A stretch of 25,424 nucleotides of DNA from Pseudomonadota bacterium (lineage in GTDB: Bacteria > Pseudomonadota > Alphaproteobacteria > Reyranellales > Reyranellaceae). The translations under genes and the position numbers were made by a program. Shown here piece after piece: positions 1 to 6,789 of the stretch. The stretch's first letter is position 1. Every line of letters starts with the position of its first letter. The DNA is taken from the NCBI GenBank assembly GCA_023386865.1, contig JAEWIV010000258.1, positions 1 to 25,424 on the forward strand, in the 5' to 3' direction. Under the pieces are notes generated by a model. It was not told the origin of the DNA. It searched no databases and worked only from the letters and a program-made list of their open reading frames with translations.

Positions 1-672
1 AGGGAGGGCTTCGCCCAGGCCAACGCCGAGGCCGACGTCAATGCCAAGGTGAGGGCCGCGGCAAAGAAATTCGAATCGCTCGGCGCCACGGTAGGGGAGG
101 TCTCGATTCCCATGCACATGGTGGCGCCCGCCTTGTGGATGCCGATCGGCACCGAGGGCCTGACCCAGACGATGATGTGGGGCGACGGGTACGGCGTAAG
201 CCGGCCGGATCTATACGTCACCAGCCTGATGGACTTCCATCGCAACTGGCGCAACCGCGCCAACGAGATGTCGGAGACCACCAAGCTCTTCACCATGTTC
301 GGCACCTACATCCGCCGCTACTACGGCAGCCGCTACTACGGCAAGGCGATGAACCAGACGCGCCTCCTGACCGCCGCCTACGACCGGGCGGTGGGCGACT
401 ACGACCTGCTGATGATGCCGACGACACCGCTCAAGGCGACCGAGCTGCCGCCGGCCGACGCGCCGCGCGAGCTCTATGTCGAGCGGGCCCTCAACATGAT
501 CTCCAACACCGCGCCCTTCGACATCACCCACCACCCGGCGATGGCCGTGCCCTGCGGCATGTCCGACGGGCTGCCGGTGTCGCTGATGCTGGTCGGCAAG
601 CACTTCGACGAGCCGACGATCTACAAGGCGGCCTTCGCCTTCGAGCAGGCGGGGGAGTGGAAGAAGATGTAG
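1..672 (+). CDS. Amidase signature family protein, C-terminal part (5' end outside window)
   Basis: The frame is open from base 1, so the gene starts outside the window and only the last 223 residues are seen. They align by eye along their whole length with the C-terminal part of the amidase at 2823-4328. Shared landmarks are VSIPMH, the YYGSRYYGKA / YHNRYHSKA segment, the ALNM..NT.PFD core and GLPV.LMLVG.HFDE near the end. This places it in the Rhodococcus/Pseudomonas type amidases that hydrolyse carboxamides to the acid plus ammonia. The catalytic Lys and Ser residues lie in the N-terminal part that is not visible, so activity cannot be judged here. The gene is convergent with the amiR-like gene, with only 29 bases between the stop codons. 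It is a paralogue of the operon amidase, so the locus has at least three amidase-signature genes. Confidence 0.93.
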   Translation, partial: REGFAQANAEADVNAKVRAAAKKFESLGATVGEVSIPMHMVAPALWMPIGTEGLTQTMMWGDGYGVSRPDLYVTSLMDFHRNWRNRANEMSETTKLFTMFGTYIRRYYGSRYYGKAMNQTRLLTAAYDRAVGDYDLLMMPTTPLKATELPPADAPRELYVERALNMISNTAPFDITHHPAMAVPCGMSDGLPVSLMLVGKHFDEPTIYKAAFAFEQAGEWKKM

Positions 673-681
673 GCGCCGTCA

Positions 682-700
682 CCCCGAGCGAAGCGAGGGG
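682..700. terminator. Short stem-loop between convergent genes
   Basis: CCCC (682-685) pairs with GGGG (697-700). Tandem G-A mismatches follow, then a GC/GC step and a GAA loop. The hairpin fills the 29-base gap between the converging amidase and amiR-like stop codons, where a bidirectional terminator would sit. No T-tract follows on either strand, so termination is an inference. The core CGAGCGAAGCGAGG also resembles an intergenic repeat I recall as common in proteobacterial genomes. Confidence 0.35.
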
Positions 701-701
701 G

Positions 702-1298
702 CTAACCCGCGAGCAGGCGCGGCACGGGAAACTCGCCGGCCAGGATCTGGGCGCTGACGGCTTCGACCGTCTGGCGGCGCGACATCGCCGCGCGCCGCAG
801 GATGCGGAAGGCTTCGGCCTCGCCGACCTGCGCCTGGTTCATGATCTGCAGCGTCGCCGCGAACAACAGGCGACGCGATCTCAGCCGCTCCTCGGCCGAC
901 GCCAGCTTGCGGCGCATCGCCTGCAACGTCGCGTACTGGTGGGTGGCGATGGCGAGCGATGCATAGATGCCGGTCGAGCGGATCGGCTTCATCAGATAGG
1001 CCGACGGCTGGCGCGCCAGCATGGCCTGCAGGCGGCTCGGGGTCTCGGAGCCGATCAGGGCGACCACCGGCAGGCCGACGTCGCGGTCGGCCTCCTCGGC
1101 CTCCACTGACTGATCGCTGTCGGCATCGAAGAAGAGGATGTCGACGGAGTCGCACGATGGCGGCGCTGCCGAGTCGTGAACCGTGACCCGCAGCCCCAGG
1201 AACTCGAGCTGGGTCTTCAGCACCGTACGGTCCCGTCCCGGCGGATGCTCGATCAGGGCGTGCAGGCCGCGGAACGAGCGCGATTGGCGGCGGTTCAT
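702..1298 (-). CDS. amiR: AmiR/NasT-type response regulator with ANTAR RNA-binding domain
   Basis: This 198-residue protein has a degenerate receiver-like N-terminus (about 10-115, with DILFFDAD near 53-60 and KPI at 104-106). A coiled-coil linker of Arg/Ala/Leu-rich helix follows (about 125-145), then an ANTAR domain (about 140-190) with the typical pattern LRRAAMSRRQTVEAVSAQIL. ANTAR proteins bind paired stem-loops in leader RNA and prevent transcription termination. The start ATG (1296-1298) overlaps the amiC-like stop codon as ATGA, so the two are translationally coupled as in the Pseudomonas amidase operon. There AmiC holds AmiR inactive until amide binds, and no phosphorylation is needed. 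I infer the same control here, with the terminator at 2727-2766 as target. The family is clear. The gene name is given by architecture and context, and the exact RNA target is unproven. Confidence 0.9.
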   Translation of the reverse strand: MNRRQSRSFRGLHALIEHPPGRDRTVLKTQLEFLGLRVTVHDSAAPPSCDSVDILFFDADSDQSVEAEEADRDVGLPVVALIGSETPSRLQAMLARQPSAYLMKPIRSTGIYASLAIATHQYATLQAMRRKLASAEERLRSRRLLFAATLQIMNQAQVGEAEAFRILRRAAMSRRQTVEAVSAQILAGEFPVPRLLAG

Positions 1299-2503
1299 TT
1301 GACCACCCGCAGGTTCTGGCCGGCGACCGCTGCGTGGCCGGACCGCGCGCGCGCGCCGCGCGCCAGGTCGTCGAGATCGAGCCAGGTCAGGTAGGGGTCG
1401 GGCTTCACCGGTGCCGGCGCCGTGTCGAGGATCTCGAAGCCGAAGCCCGCGCGCGAGCGTGCGAGCCTCGGCGTCAGGTAGCAGTGGTTGTTCTCCTCGT
1501 CGACCCGGACCAGGCCCTGCGGCGCCTGCAGCTCGTCGCGCCAGGCCGCCGCGCGCACGGCATGGACCTCGGTCGAGCCGGCGCGGCGGATGGCGCGCGC
1601 CAGCAGCAGCCCACACAGGTAGGAGGCCTCGGCGTCGACCGACGGCAGGTTGCTGCTGCCGAACATCTCGCGGTAGCGCCGCACGAAGCTGCGGTTCTCC
1701 GGCGTGTCGATGCTGGCGAAGTAGACCGACGAGGTGATGTGGCCGACCGAGGCGCGCGGCCCGATCAGCCGCAGCTCGGGCTCGCACAGGCTGCAGCTCA
1801 GGATGGTCGGACGCGGCAGGCCGGGGTGGCGCGCCTGCTCGCGGGCGAGGGCGCGATGCAGCTCGCGATAGAAGCGGTAGCTCGCCTCGCCCACCAGGGT
1901 GTTGAAGACGATGGGCGGCCGGCGCTCGATGACCTCGCGCACGATGTGGTCGATCCCGGTATCCGACAGCGCGACCAGGCGCTTGGCGATGATCTCGCCG
2001 CCGGCTGCCGTCACGATCTCCTGCAGCACCCGGTTGGTTTCCCAGGTCCACAGGTAGTTGGCGCCGACGCAGTAGACGCTGGTGCCCAGGGTCTCGATCA
2101 TGTGGCGCGCCAGCGGCACGACATGCTGGTTGGGCGCGGCGCCGACATAGATCACGTTGTCGCTGTTCTCGAAGCCCTCGTAGCGCGCCGAGTGCCACAG
2201 CAGGCGGTCGTAGCGCTCGATCAGCGGCAGCACCTGCTTGCGCGACGCCGAGGTGTAGCAGCCGACGATGTGGCGCACGCCCTTGTCGCGGATCAGGAGC
2301 TCGCAATGCTCCTGGTAGTTCTGCAGATCGCCGCCTGGATCGAACACCAGGGGCGCGAACTGGAAGTCGAACTCGGTGCTGGAGTTGACCTGCTCGACGG
2401 CGAGCGTGAGGCCGTTGAGCATCTCGCGGCCGACCAGGCCGTATGGCCCCGTCAGCGAGTAGAGCACGCCGAGATGGACGGTTTCGCGTCGACGCTTTGC
2501 CAT
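1295..2503 (-). CDS. amiC: AmiC-like amide sensor / negative regulator (periplasmic-binding-protein fold, cytoplasmic)
   Basis: This 402-residue protein has the type I periplasmic binding fold of the urea/short-chain amide/branched-chain amino acid class. It begins VHLGVLYSLTGPYGLVG right after a short basic N-terminus with no signal peptide, so it should stay in the cytoplasm, as AmiC does. Internal landmarks are IVGCYTSASRK (ligand-cleft strand), YCVGANYLWTWE and a C-terminal region with YLTPRLARSRAGFGFEILDT. The ATG at 2503 is chosen because GGAG lies 11 bases upstream and the conserved fold starts at once; upstream in-frame codons add only unconserved residues. It overlaps amiR by four bases and is transcribed divergently from the amidase operon. 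In Pseudomonas, AmiC binds acetamide and releases AmiR. The ligand here is not known. An alternative reading as an ABC transporter binding protein is made unlikely by the missing signal peptide and the coupling to an ANTAR protein. Confidence 0.9.
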   Translation of the reverse strand: MAKRRRETVHLGVLYSLTGPYGLVGREMLNGLTLAVEQVNSSTEFDFQFAPLVFDPGGDLQNYQEHCELLIRDKGVRHIVGCYTSASRKQVLPLIERYDRLLWHSARYEGFENSDNVIYVGAAPNQHVVPLARHMIETLGTSVYCVGANYLWTWETNRVLQEIVTAAGGEIIAKRLVALSDTGIDHIVREVIERRPPIVFNTLVGEASYRFYRELHRALAREQARHPGLPRPTILSCSLCEPELRLIGPRASVGHITSSVYFASIDTPENRSFVRRYREMFGSSNLPSVDAEASYLCGLLLARAIRRAGSTEVHAVRAAAWRDELQAPQGLVRVDEENNHCYLTPRLARSRAGFGFEILDTAPAPVKPDPYLTWLDLDDLARGARARSGHAAVAGQNLRVVK

Positions 2504-2699
2504 GGTGCGTGTCACTCCGCGGCCGACGGTGGCAGCGCAAAGCAGCATGCGTCAAGGCGCATTGCTCGCGGCGCCGAACGCGGTTGACAGCTATGGCACC
2601 GGACGGGAGTATCGCGGGCCGCACGCGCGCCGGACAACGGCGTCCATCATGGCGCGCGACGGTCGATGGGGTGGGAAAGCCGCCCGAGACGACAGATTG

Positions 2700-2718
2700 C
2701 GAGGCTGCTTCAGCCTCG
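2700..2718 (+). promoter_or_regulatory. Leader stem-loop upstream of the terminator
   Basis: CGAGGCTG (2700-2707) and CAGCCTCG (2711-2718) form a perfect 8-bp stem with a CTT loop, nine bases before the terminator stem. An alternative pairing is GCTGC (2704-2708) with GCAGC (2722-2726). A second alternative is GGC (2721-2723) with GCC (2730-2732) around an AGCAAG hexaloop, which would use part of the terminator's 5' arm and so exclude it. Mutually exclusive folds are what an antiterminator needs. The known ANTAR target has two hexaloops with A at position 1 and G at position 4; here only the A fits. Confidence 0.5.
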
Positions 2719-2726
2719 ACGGCAGC

Positions 2727-2766
2727 AAGGCCTGGAGGCTCCGCGAGGAGCCGCCGGGCCTTTTTT
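2727..2766 (+). terminator. Strong intrinsic terminator in the leader of the amidase operon
   Basis: AAGGCC (2727-2732) pairs with GGCCTT (2757-2762). A T-G wobble and a GG/CC step carry the stem inward, a single A-G mismatch follows, then GGCTCC (2737-2742) pairs with GGAGCC (2747-2752) around a GCGA loop. The stem runs into six T residues (2761-2766). This is the clearest Rho-independent terminator in the window. It sits between any upstream promoter and the amidase start at 2823, with no gene upstream on this strand to terminate. It therefore looks like an attenuator, which fits the ANTAR-domain antiterminator encoded next door. Confidence 0.85.
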
Positions 2767-2822
2767 GTTTGGCACGCGTTTTGACCGGCGCTGCGGACGA
2801 GGCGCCAGGAGGGCGGCGGGCG

Positions 2823-4328
2823 ATGACGGTGAGGCTTCCCAGCATCGAGCAGCTCAAGGACATCGCTGAGACGTTCGGCCTCGCGCTCGCCGACGACGAC
2901 CTCGTGTCCTTTCGCGAGCTGATGCGCGGGCCGATCGCGTCCTGCGCCCGGCTCGACCGGCTGGTGGAGCCCAAGCTTCCCGTGAAATACCCGCGCACGC
3001 CCGGCTACCGGCCGTCGCCGGAGGAGAATCCCTACAACGCCTGGTACTGGAAGACCGAAATCGAGGGCGCGCCCTCTGGGCTGCTGGCCGGCAAGAAGGT
3101 GGCCATCAAGGACAATATCTGCGTCGCCGGCGTGCCGATGATGAACGGCTCGCAGCTGCTCGAAGGCTACGTGCCCGAGATCGATGCGACGGTGGTGACG
3201 CGCATCCTGGAAGCCGGCGGCACGATCGCCGGCAAGGCGGCCTGCGAGGATCTGTGCTTTTCCGGCGCCAGCCATACCGCCGCCACCGGTCCCATCCTCA
3301 ATCCGCACAATGTCGAGCATAGCGCCGGCGGATCGTCCGGCGGCAGCGCGGCGGTCGTCGCCGCCGGCGACGTGCCGATGGCGCTGGGCGGCGATCAGGG
3401 CGGCTCGATCCGCACGCCCTCGAGCTGGTGCGGGATCTACGGGCTGAAGCCGACCTGGGGTCTGGTGCCGACGACGGGGTCGATGCCGATCTCCTATTCG
3501 GTCGATCATTGCGGCCCGATGGGTGCCTCGACCGAGGATGTGGCGCGGCTGCTGACCGTGATCGCCGGCCACGACGGCCTCGACCCGCGCACCCAGCTCG
3601 CCCGCACCGACGACTATCTCGCCGCGCTGGGCAAAGGATTGGCCGGGTTGCGCATCGGCGTCCTGAAGCAGGGTTTCGGTCACCCCGAGAGCGATCCCGA
3701 GGTCGACCGCATCGCCCGCGCCGCCATCGACTCGCTGGCGGCGGCCGGCGCCACGGTTTCCGAGGTCTCGATACCGATGCACTACGACGGGCCGCACATC
3801 TGGAGCGGCATCATCCTCGAAGGCGCGGCGGAGATGATGCTCAAGGGCTATGGCGTGGGCAACAACGTCGCCGCCTACTATCCGCTGTCGATGCAGGAGG
3901 CGTTTGCGCGCGGCATGGCCTCGCGCCTCAACGACGCCTCGGAAACCGTCAAGCTGGTGCTGCTGCTGGGCGAGTATCTCCATCGGCACTACCACAATCG
4001 CTATCACTCGAAGGCGCAGAACCTCAGGGTCCTGCTGCGCGACGCCTACGACCGGACGCTGAAGGACGTCGACATGCTGGCGATGCCGACCATCCCCTTC
4101 ACGGCCACGCCCATTCCCGAGCCCGACTGCGAGCGCGAGGTCTATGTCGACCGCGCGCTCAACATGCAGGCCAACACCTGTCCCTTCGACGTGAGCGGTC
4201 ATCCGGCCTTCACCATTCCCTGCGGCACGAAAGAAGGGCTGCCGGTCGGGCTGATGCTGGTCGGACGTCACTTCGACGAAGCCCGGTTGATCCAGGCGGC
4301 GTCGGCCTTCGAAGCGAGGAAGCAATGA
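2823..4328 (+). CDS. Amidase (amidase signature family, Rhodococcus N-771 type)
   Basis: This 501-residue cytoplasmic amidase hydrolyses a carboxamide to acid and ammonia. The amidase-signature triad is visible: Lys96 in VAIKDN, Ser171 in AGGSSGGS and Ser195 in GDQGGSIR. These are the same residue numbers as I recall for the Rhodococcus N-771 nitrile-hydratase-linked amidase. The N-terminal helical extension (residues 1-60) is also typical of that subgroup. The ATG is chosen because AGGAGGG (2807-2813) lies nine bases upstream and homology begins at once; in-frame sequence further upstream belongs to the leader. It is the first gene after the leader terminator and overlaps the next amidase as ATGA. 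No nitrile hydratase genes are in view, so the substrate may be a free amide taken up by the transporter downstream. Confidence 0.95.
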   Translation: MTVRLPSIEQLKDIAETFGLALADDDLVSFRELMRGPIASCARLDRLVEPKLPVKYPRTPGYRPSPEENPYNAWYWKTEIEGAPSGLLAGKKVAIKDNICVAGVPMMNGSQLLEGYVPEIDATVVTRILEAGGTIAGKAACEDLCFSGASHTAATGPILNPHNVEHSAGGSSGGSAAVVAAGDVPMALGGDQGGSIRTPSSWCGIYGLKPTWGLVPTTGSMPISYSVDHCGPMGASTEDVARLLTVIAGHDGLDPRTQLARTDDYLAALGKGLAGLRIGVLKQGFGHPESDPEVDRIARAAIDSLAAAGATVSEVSIPMHYDGPHIWSGIILEGAAEMMLKGYGVGNNVAAYYPLSMQEAFARGMASRLNDASETVKLVLLLGEYLHRHYHNRYHSKAQNLRVLLRDAYDRTLKDVDMLAMPTIPFTATPIPEPDCEREVYVDRALNMQANTCPFDVSGHPAFTIPCGTKEGLPVGLMLVGRHFDEARLIQAASAFEARKQ

Positions 4329-5722
4329 GCAACGAGCTACACTATCTCGGCCTTGTCGACGTCGCCGAGCGCATCAAGGCCGGCGCGCTCTCGCCGGTGG
4401 CGCTGACGGAGGCCATGCTCCAGCGCATCGCCAAGCTCGATGGCGGGCTCAAGAGCTACGCCACCGTCACCGCCGATCTCGCGCGCGCCCAGGCGCGCGA
4501 AGCCGAGGCCGAGATCAAGCGCGGCGCCTGGCGCGGGCCGCTGCATGGCGTGCCGATCGCCGTGAAGGACCTCTGCTACACCAGGGGCATTCCGACTGCC
4601 GCCGGCATGGCCATCCACAAGGACTTCAAGCCCGATCACGATGCGACGGTCGTCGAGCGCTTTGCCCAGGCCGGCGCCGTCCTGCTCGGCAAGCTGCAGC
4701 TCACCGAGGGCGCCTTCGCCGACCACCACCCCTCGATCACGCCGCCGGTCAATCCGTGGAACAAGGACCACTGGTCCGGCGCCTCCTCGAGCGGATCGGG
4801 CGTGGCGACGGCAGCCGGCCTCTGTTTCGCCTCGCTCGGCTCCGACACCGGCGGTTCGATCCGCTTCCCGTCCGCCGCCAACGGCGTCACCGGCCTGAAG
4901 CCGACCTGGGGGCGGGTCAGCCGCTACGGCGTCTTCGCGCTCGCCGAATCGCTCGATCATATCGGCCCGATGACGCGCAGCGCCGCCGATGCCGCGGCCG
5001 TGTTGGGCGTGATCGCGGGCGCCGACCCCAACGATCCGACGGCCGTGCAGCAGCCGGTGCCCAACTACCTCGCCGGGCTGCCGCGTGGCATCCGCGGCGT
5101 CAGGGTCGCCGTCGACCGCGCCTTCAACACGACCGGCGTCGACAAGGACATGGTCAAGGTCGTCGACGACGCGATCGCCGTCCTGGGCGATCTCGGCGCC
5201 GATATCCGCGAAGCGAGGTTCCCGTCGCCCGACCGGATCGTGAGGGACTGGCTGCCGCTCTGCGCCGTCGAGACGGCGGTGGCCCACGAGGCGACCTTTC
5301 CCAAGCATGCCGACCAGTACGGGCCGGGCCTGCGCGGCGTCATCGAGCTCGGCCGCGGCCTGTCGGGCCTCGACCTGACCAAGATCCTGATCGCGCGCGC
5401 GGCTTTTCGCGGCGAGGTCGAGGCGTTCTTCCAGAATGTCGACCTGCTGGTGATCCCTGCGCAGTACGCCGCGTCGCCGACCACCGCCACCATGGCGACC
5501 TTGGGCGAAGACCCCAAGGCGCTGGAGATGCTGCTGCGCTTCACCTCGCCCTTCGACGTGACCGGCAGCCCGACCATCACCTTGCCCGGCGGCTTCACCG
5601 CCAAGGGCCTGCCGATCGCCTTCCAGCTCGTGTCGCGTCCCTTCGAGGAGGATCTTCTTCTGCGCGGCGGACACGCCTTCCAACTCGCGACGGACTGGCA
5701 CAAGCGCCGTCCGCCCGTCTGA
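4325..5722 (+). CDS. Second amidase signature protein (GatA-like)
   Basis: This 465-residue amidase-signature enzyme has Lys81 (VAIKD), Ser154 in GASSSGSG and Ser178 in SDTGGSIR. The 24-residue spacing between the two serines equals that in the preceding amidase. It belongs to the GatA/AtzF-like branch and is shorter at the N-terminus than its neighbour. No gatB or gatC gene is adjacent, so a role in Gln-tRNA amidation is unlikely; hydrolysis of a small amide or a urea derivative such as allophanate fits better. Its start overlaps the preceding stop codon (ATGA), and AGGA inside the upstream gene serves as ribosome site, so the two are translationally coupled. The exact substrate cannot be read from sequence. 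Confidence 0.92.
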   Translation: MSNELHYLGLVDVAERIKAGALSPVALTEAMLQRIAKLDGGLKSYATVTADLARAQAREAEAEIKRGAWRGPLHGVPIAVKDLCYTRGIPTAAGMAIHKDFKPDHDATVVERFAQAGAVLLGKLQLTEGAFADHHPSITPPVNPWNKDHWSGASSSGSGVATAAGLCFASLGSDTGGSIRFPSAANGVTGLKPTWGRVSRYGVFALAESLDHIGPMTRSAADAAAVLGVIAGADPNDPTAVQQPVPNYLAGLPRGIRGVRVAVDRAFNTTGVDKDMVKVVDDAIAVLGDLGADIREARFPSPDRIVRDWLPLCAVETAVAHEATFPKHADQYGPGLRGVIELGRGLSGLDLTKILIARAAFRGEVEAFFQNVDLLVIPAQYAASPTTATMATLGEDPKALEMLLRFTSPFDVTGSPTITLPGGFTAKGLPIAFQLVSRPFEEDLLLRGGHAFQLATDWHKRRPPV

Positions 5723-5741
5723 CAGGGAGCAGAACAGAGCC

Positions 5742-6737
5742 ATGGGCTACAACAATTGGGTCTCGCAATCGATCATGAACCGGCGCGGCAGCGCCGCCGG
5801 CAAGACCGGCAAGACGCATACGCTCACCGAAGAGCAGCAGGCCGAGTTCCATTTCACCATCGGGCCCTATTCGAAGCCCGTGCTGAGCGTCGCGCCCGGC
5901 GATCGCATCGTCGTCGATACGCGCGACGCCTTCAGCGGCCGCATCAAGACCGAGGCCGACAAGCCCAGCGAGAAGATCCGCCTGCCGTTCGCCAATCCTC
6001 AGAACGGCCCGATCATGATCGAAGGCGCCGAGCCCGGCGATGCGCTCGCCGTCCATATCGAGGACATGGTCCCGCGCGGCGAGCAGCCCCGCGGCACGTG
6101 CGCGCTCATTCCCGAGTTCGGTGCGCTCACCGGCACCTACTACACGGCGACGCTGAACCAGCCGCTGCCCGAGATCGTGCGCAAGGTCCTGGTCGACGAG
6201 ACGACGGTGCACTGGAGCGACAAGGTCAAGCTGCCCTACAAGCCGCATATCGGCACGCTGAGCTGCTCGCCGGAGATCGATTCGATCAGCTCCCTCACGC
6301 CCGACAATCACGGCGGCAACATGGACCTGCCGGACATGGGGCCGGGCACGGTGACCTACCTGCCGGTCCGCGTGCCGGGCGCCCGGCTGTTCATCGGCGA
6401 TGCCCATGCCTGCCAGGGCGACGGCGAGGTCTGCGGCGTCGCCGTCGAGCACGCCAGCACGACGACGATCCGCGTCGATCTCGTCAAGCGCTGGACCATC
6501 GAATGGCCGCGGCTCGAGGCCGAGGATTTCATCATGGCGATCGGCAGCACGCGTCCGCTCGAGGACGCCACGCGCATCGCCTATCGCGAGCTGATCCGCT
6601 GGATGGTCGCCGACTACGGCTACGAACAGTTCGACGCCTACATGATGCTGAGCCAGTGCGGCCGGGTCCGCCTCGGCAACTTCGTCGATCCCAAATACAC
6701 GGTCGGCGCCGGCATCCTGAAGAAGTACCTGCCCTGA
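5742..6737 (+). CDS. fmdA: Acetamidase/formamidase family protein (FmdA/AmdA)
   Basis: This 331-residue protein is of the FmdA_AmdA family, which hydrolyses formamide or acetamide to the acid and ammonia and is unrelated in fold to the amidase-signature enzymes before it. Family landmarks are GPIMIEGAEPGDAL (89-102), IGTLSCSPE (170-178), HGGNMD (190-195) and the strongly conserved GDAHACQGDGEVCG (219-232). Length is somewhat below the roughly 400 residues of Methylophilus FmdA, closer to the shorter AmdA branch. It follows the second amidase after 19 bases with AGGGAG upstream, and precedes the ABC transporter binding protein, as fmdA lies near an amide transporter in Methylophilus. Family assignment is firm; formamide as the true substrate is inference. 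Confidence 0.92.
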   Translation: MGYNNWVSQSIMNRRGSAAGKTGKTHTLTEEQQAEFHFTIGPYSKPVLSVAPGDRIVVDTRDAFSGRIKTEADKPSEKIRLPFANPQNGPIMIEGAEPGDALAVHIEDMVPRGEQPRGTCALIPEFGALTGTYYTATLNQPLPEIVRKVLVDETTVHWSDKVKLPYKPHIGTLSCSPEIDSISSLTPDNHGGNMDLPDMGPGTVTYLPVRVPGARLFIGDAHACQGDGEVCGVAVEHASTTTIRVDLVKRWTIEWPRLEAEDFIMAIGSTRPLEDATRIAYRELIRWMVADYGYEQFDAYMMLSQCGRVRLGNFVDPKYTVGAGILKKYLP

Positions 6738-6789
6738 GGGCATAGCGATCGGGTCGATCATCGACCGCGAGGGGACAAAGGAGGGGAAC

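Larger units (their letters stand above)
2504..2822 (+). promoter_or_regulatory. Divergent control region and untranslated leader of the amide operon
   Basis: These 319 bases separate amiC from the first operon amidase and hold no convincing gene. A TTGACA box lies at 2584-2589 on the plus strand, with only a poor -10 (GAGTAT) about 17 bases on. A TTGACG box faces amiC at 2555-2550. If transcription starts near 2620, the leader RNA is about 200 bases long. It contains a GGGTGG/CCGCCC hairpin near 2670-2686, a perfect 8-bp hairpin at 2700-2718 and the strong terminator at 2727-2766. A long frame through here can be read in phase with the amidase, but the terminator and the ribosome site just before 2823 argue against its being coding. 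Confidence 0.6.

Noticed and set aside
2700..2732. Canonical ANTAR RNA target with two hexaloops
   Set aside because: Tried all nearby stems: the loops are three or five bases, or an AGCAAG hexaloop with only 3 bp and no G at position 4. Kept only as a possible variant target.
2770..2784. Sigma-54 promoter after the leader terminator (TGGCAC, five bases, TTGA)
   Set aside because: The -24 element fits but the essential GC at -12 is GA, and no enhancer-binding regulator is seen nearby.
2502..2822. N-terminal extension of the operon amidase by 107 codons
   Set aside because: It would run through the terminator hairpin and T-tract, lacks homology to amidases, and a strong AGGAGGG site sits before the ATG at 2823.
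702..4325. Minus-strand open frame of more than 1200 codons across amiC and the amidase
   Set aside because: Only its last 198 codons (the AmiR-like protein) have family features. The rest is antisense to clear genes and Arg/Pro/Gly-rich, a by-product of high GC.
4325..5722. GatA subunit of the Glu-tRNA amidotransferase
   Set aside because: No gatB or gatC adjacent, and the gene is embedded in an amide operon with a catabolic amidase and FmdA.
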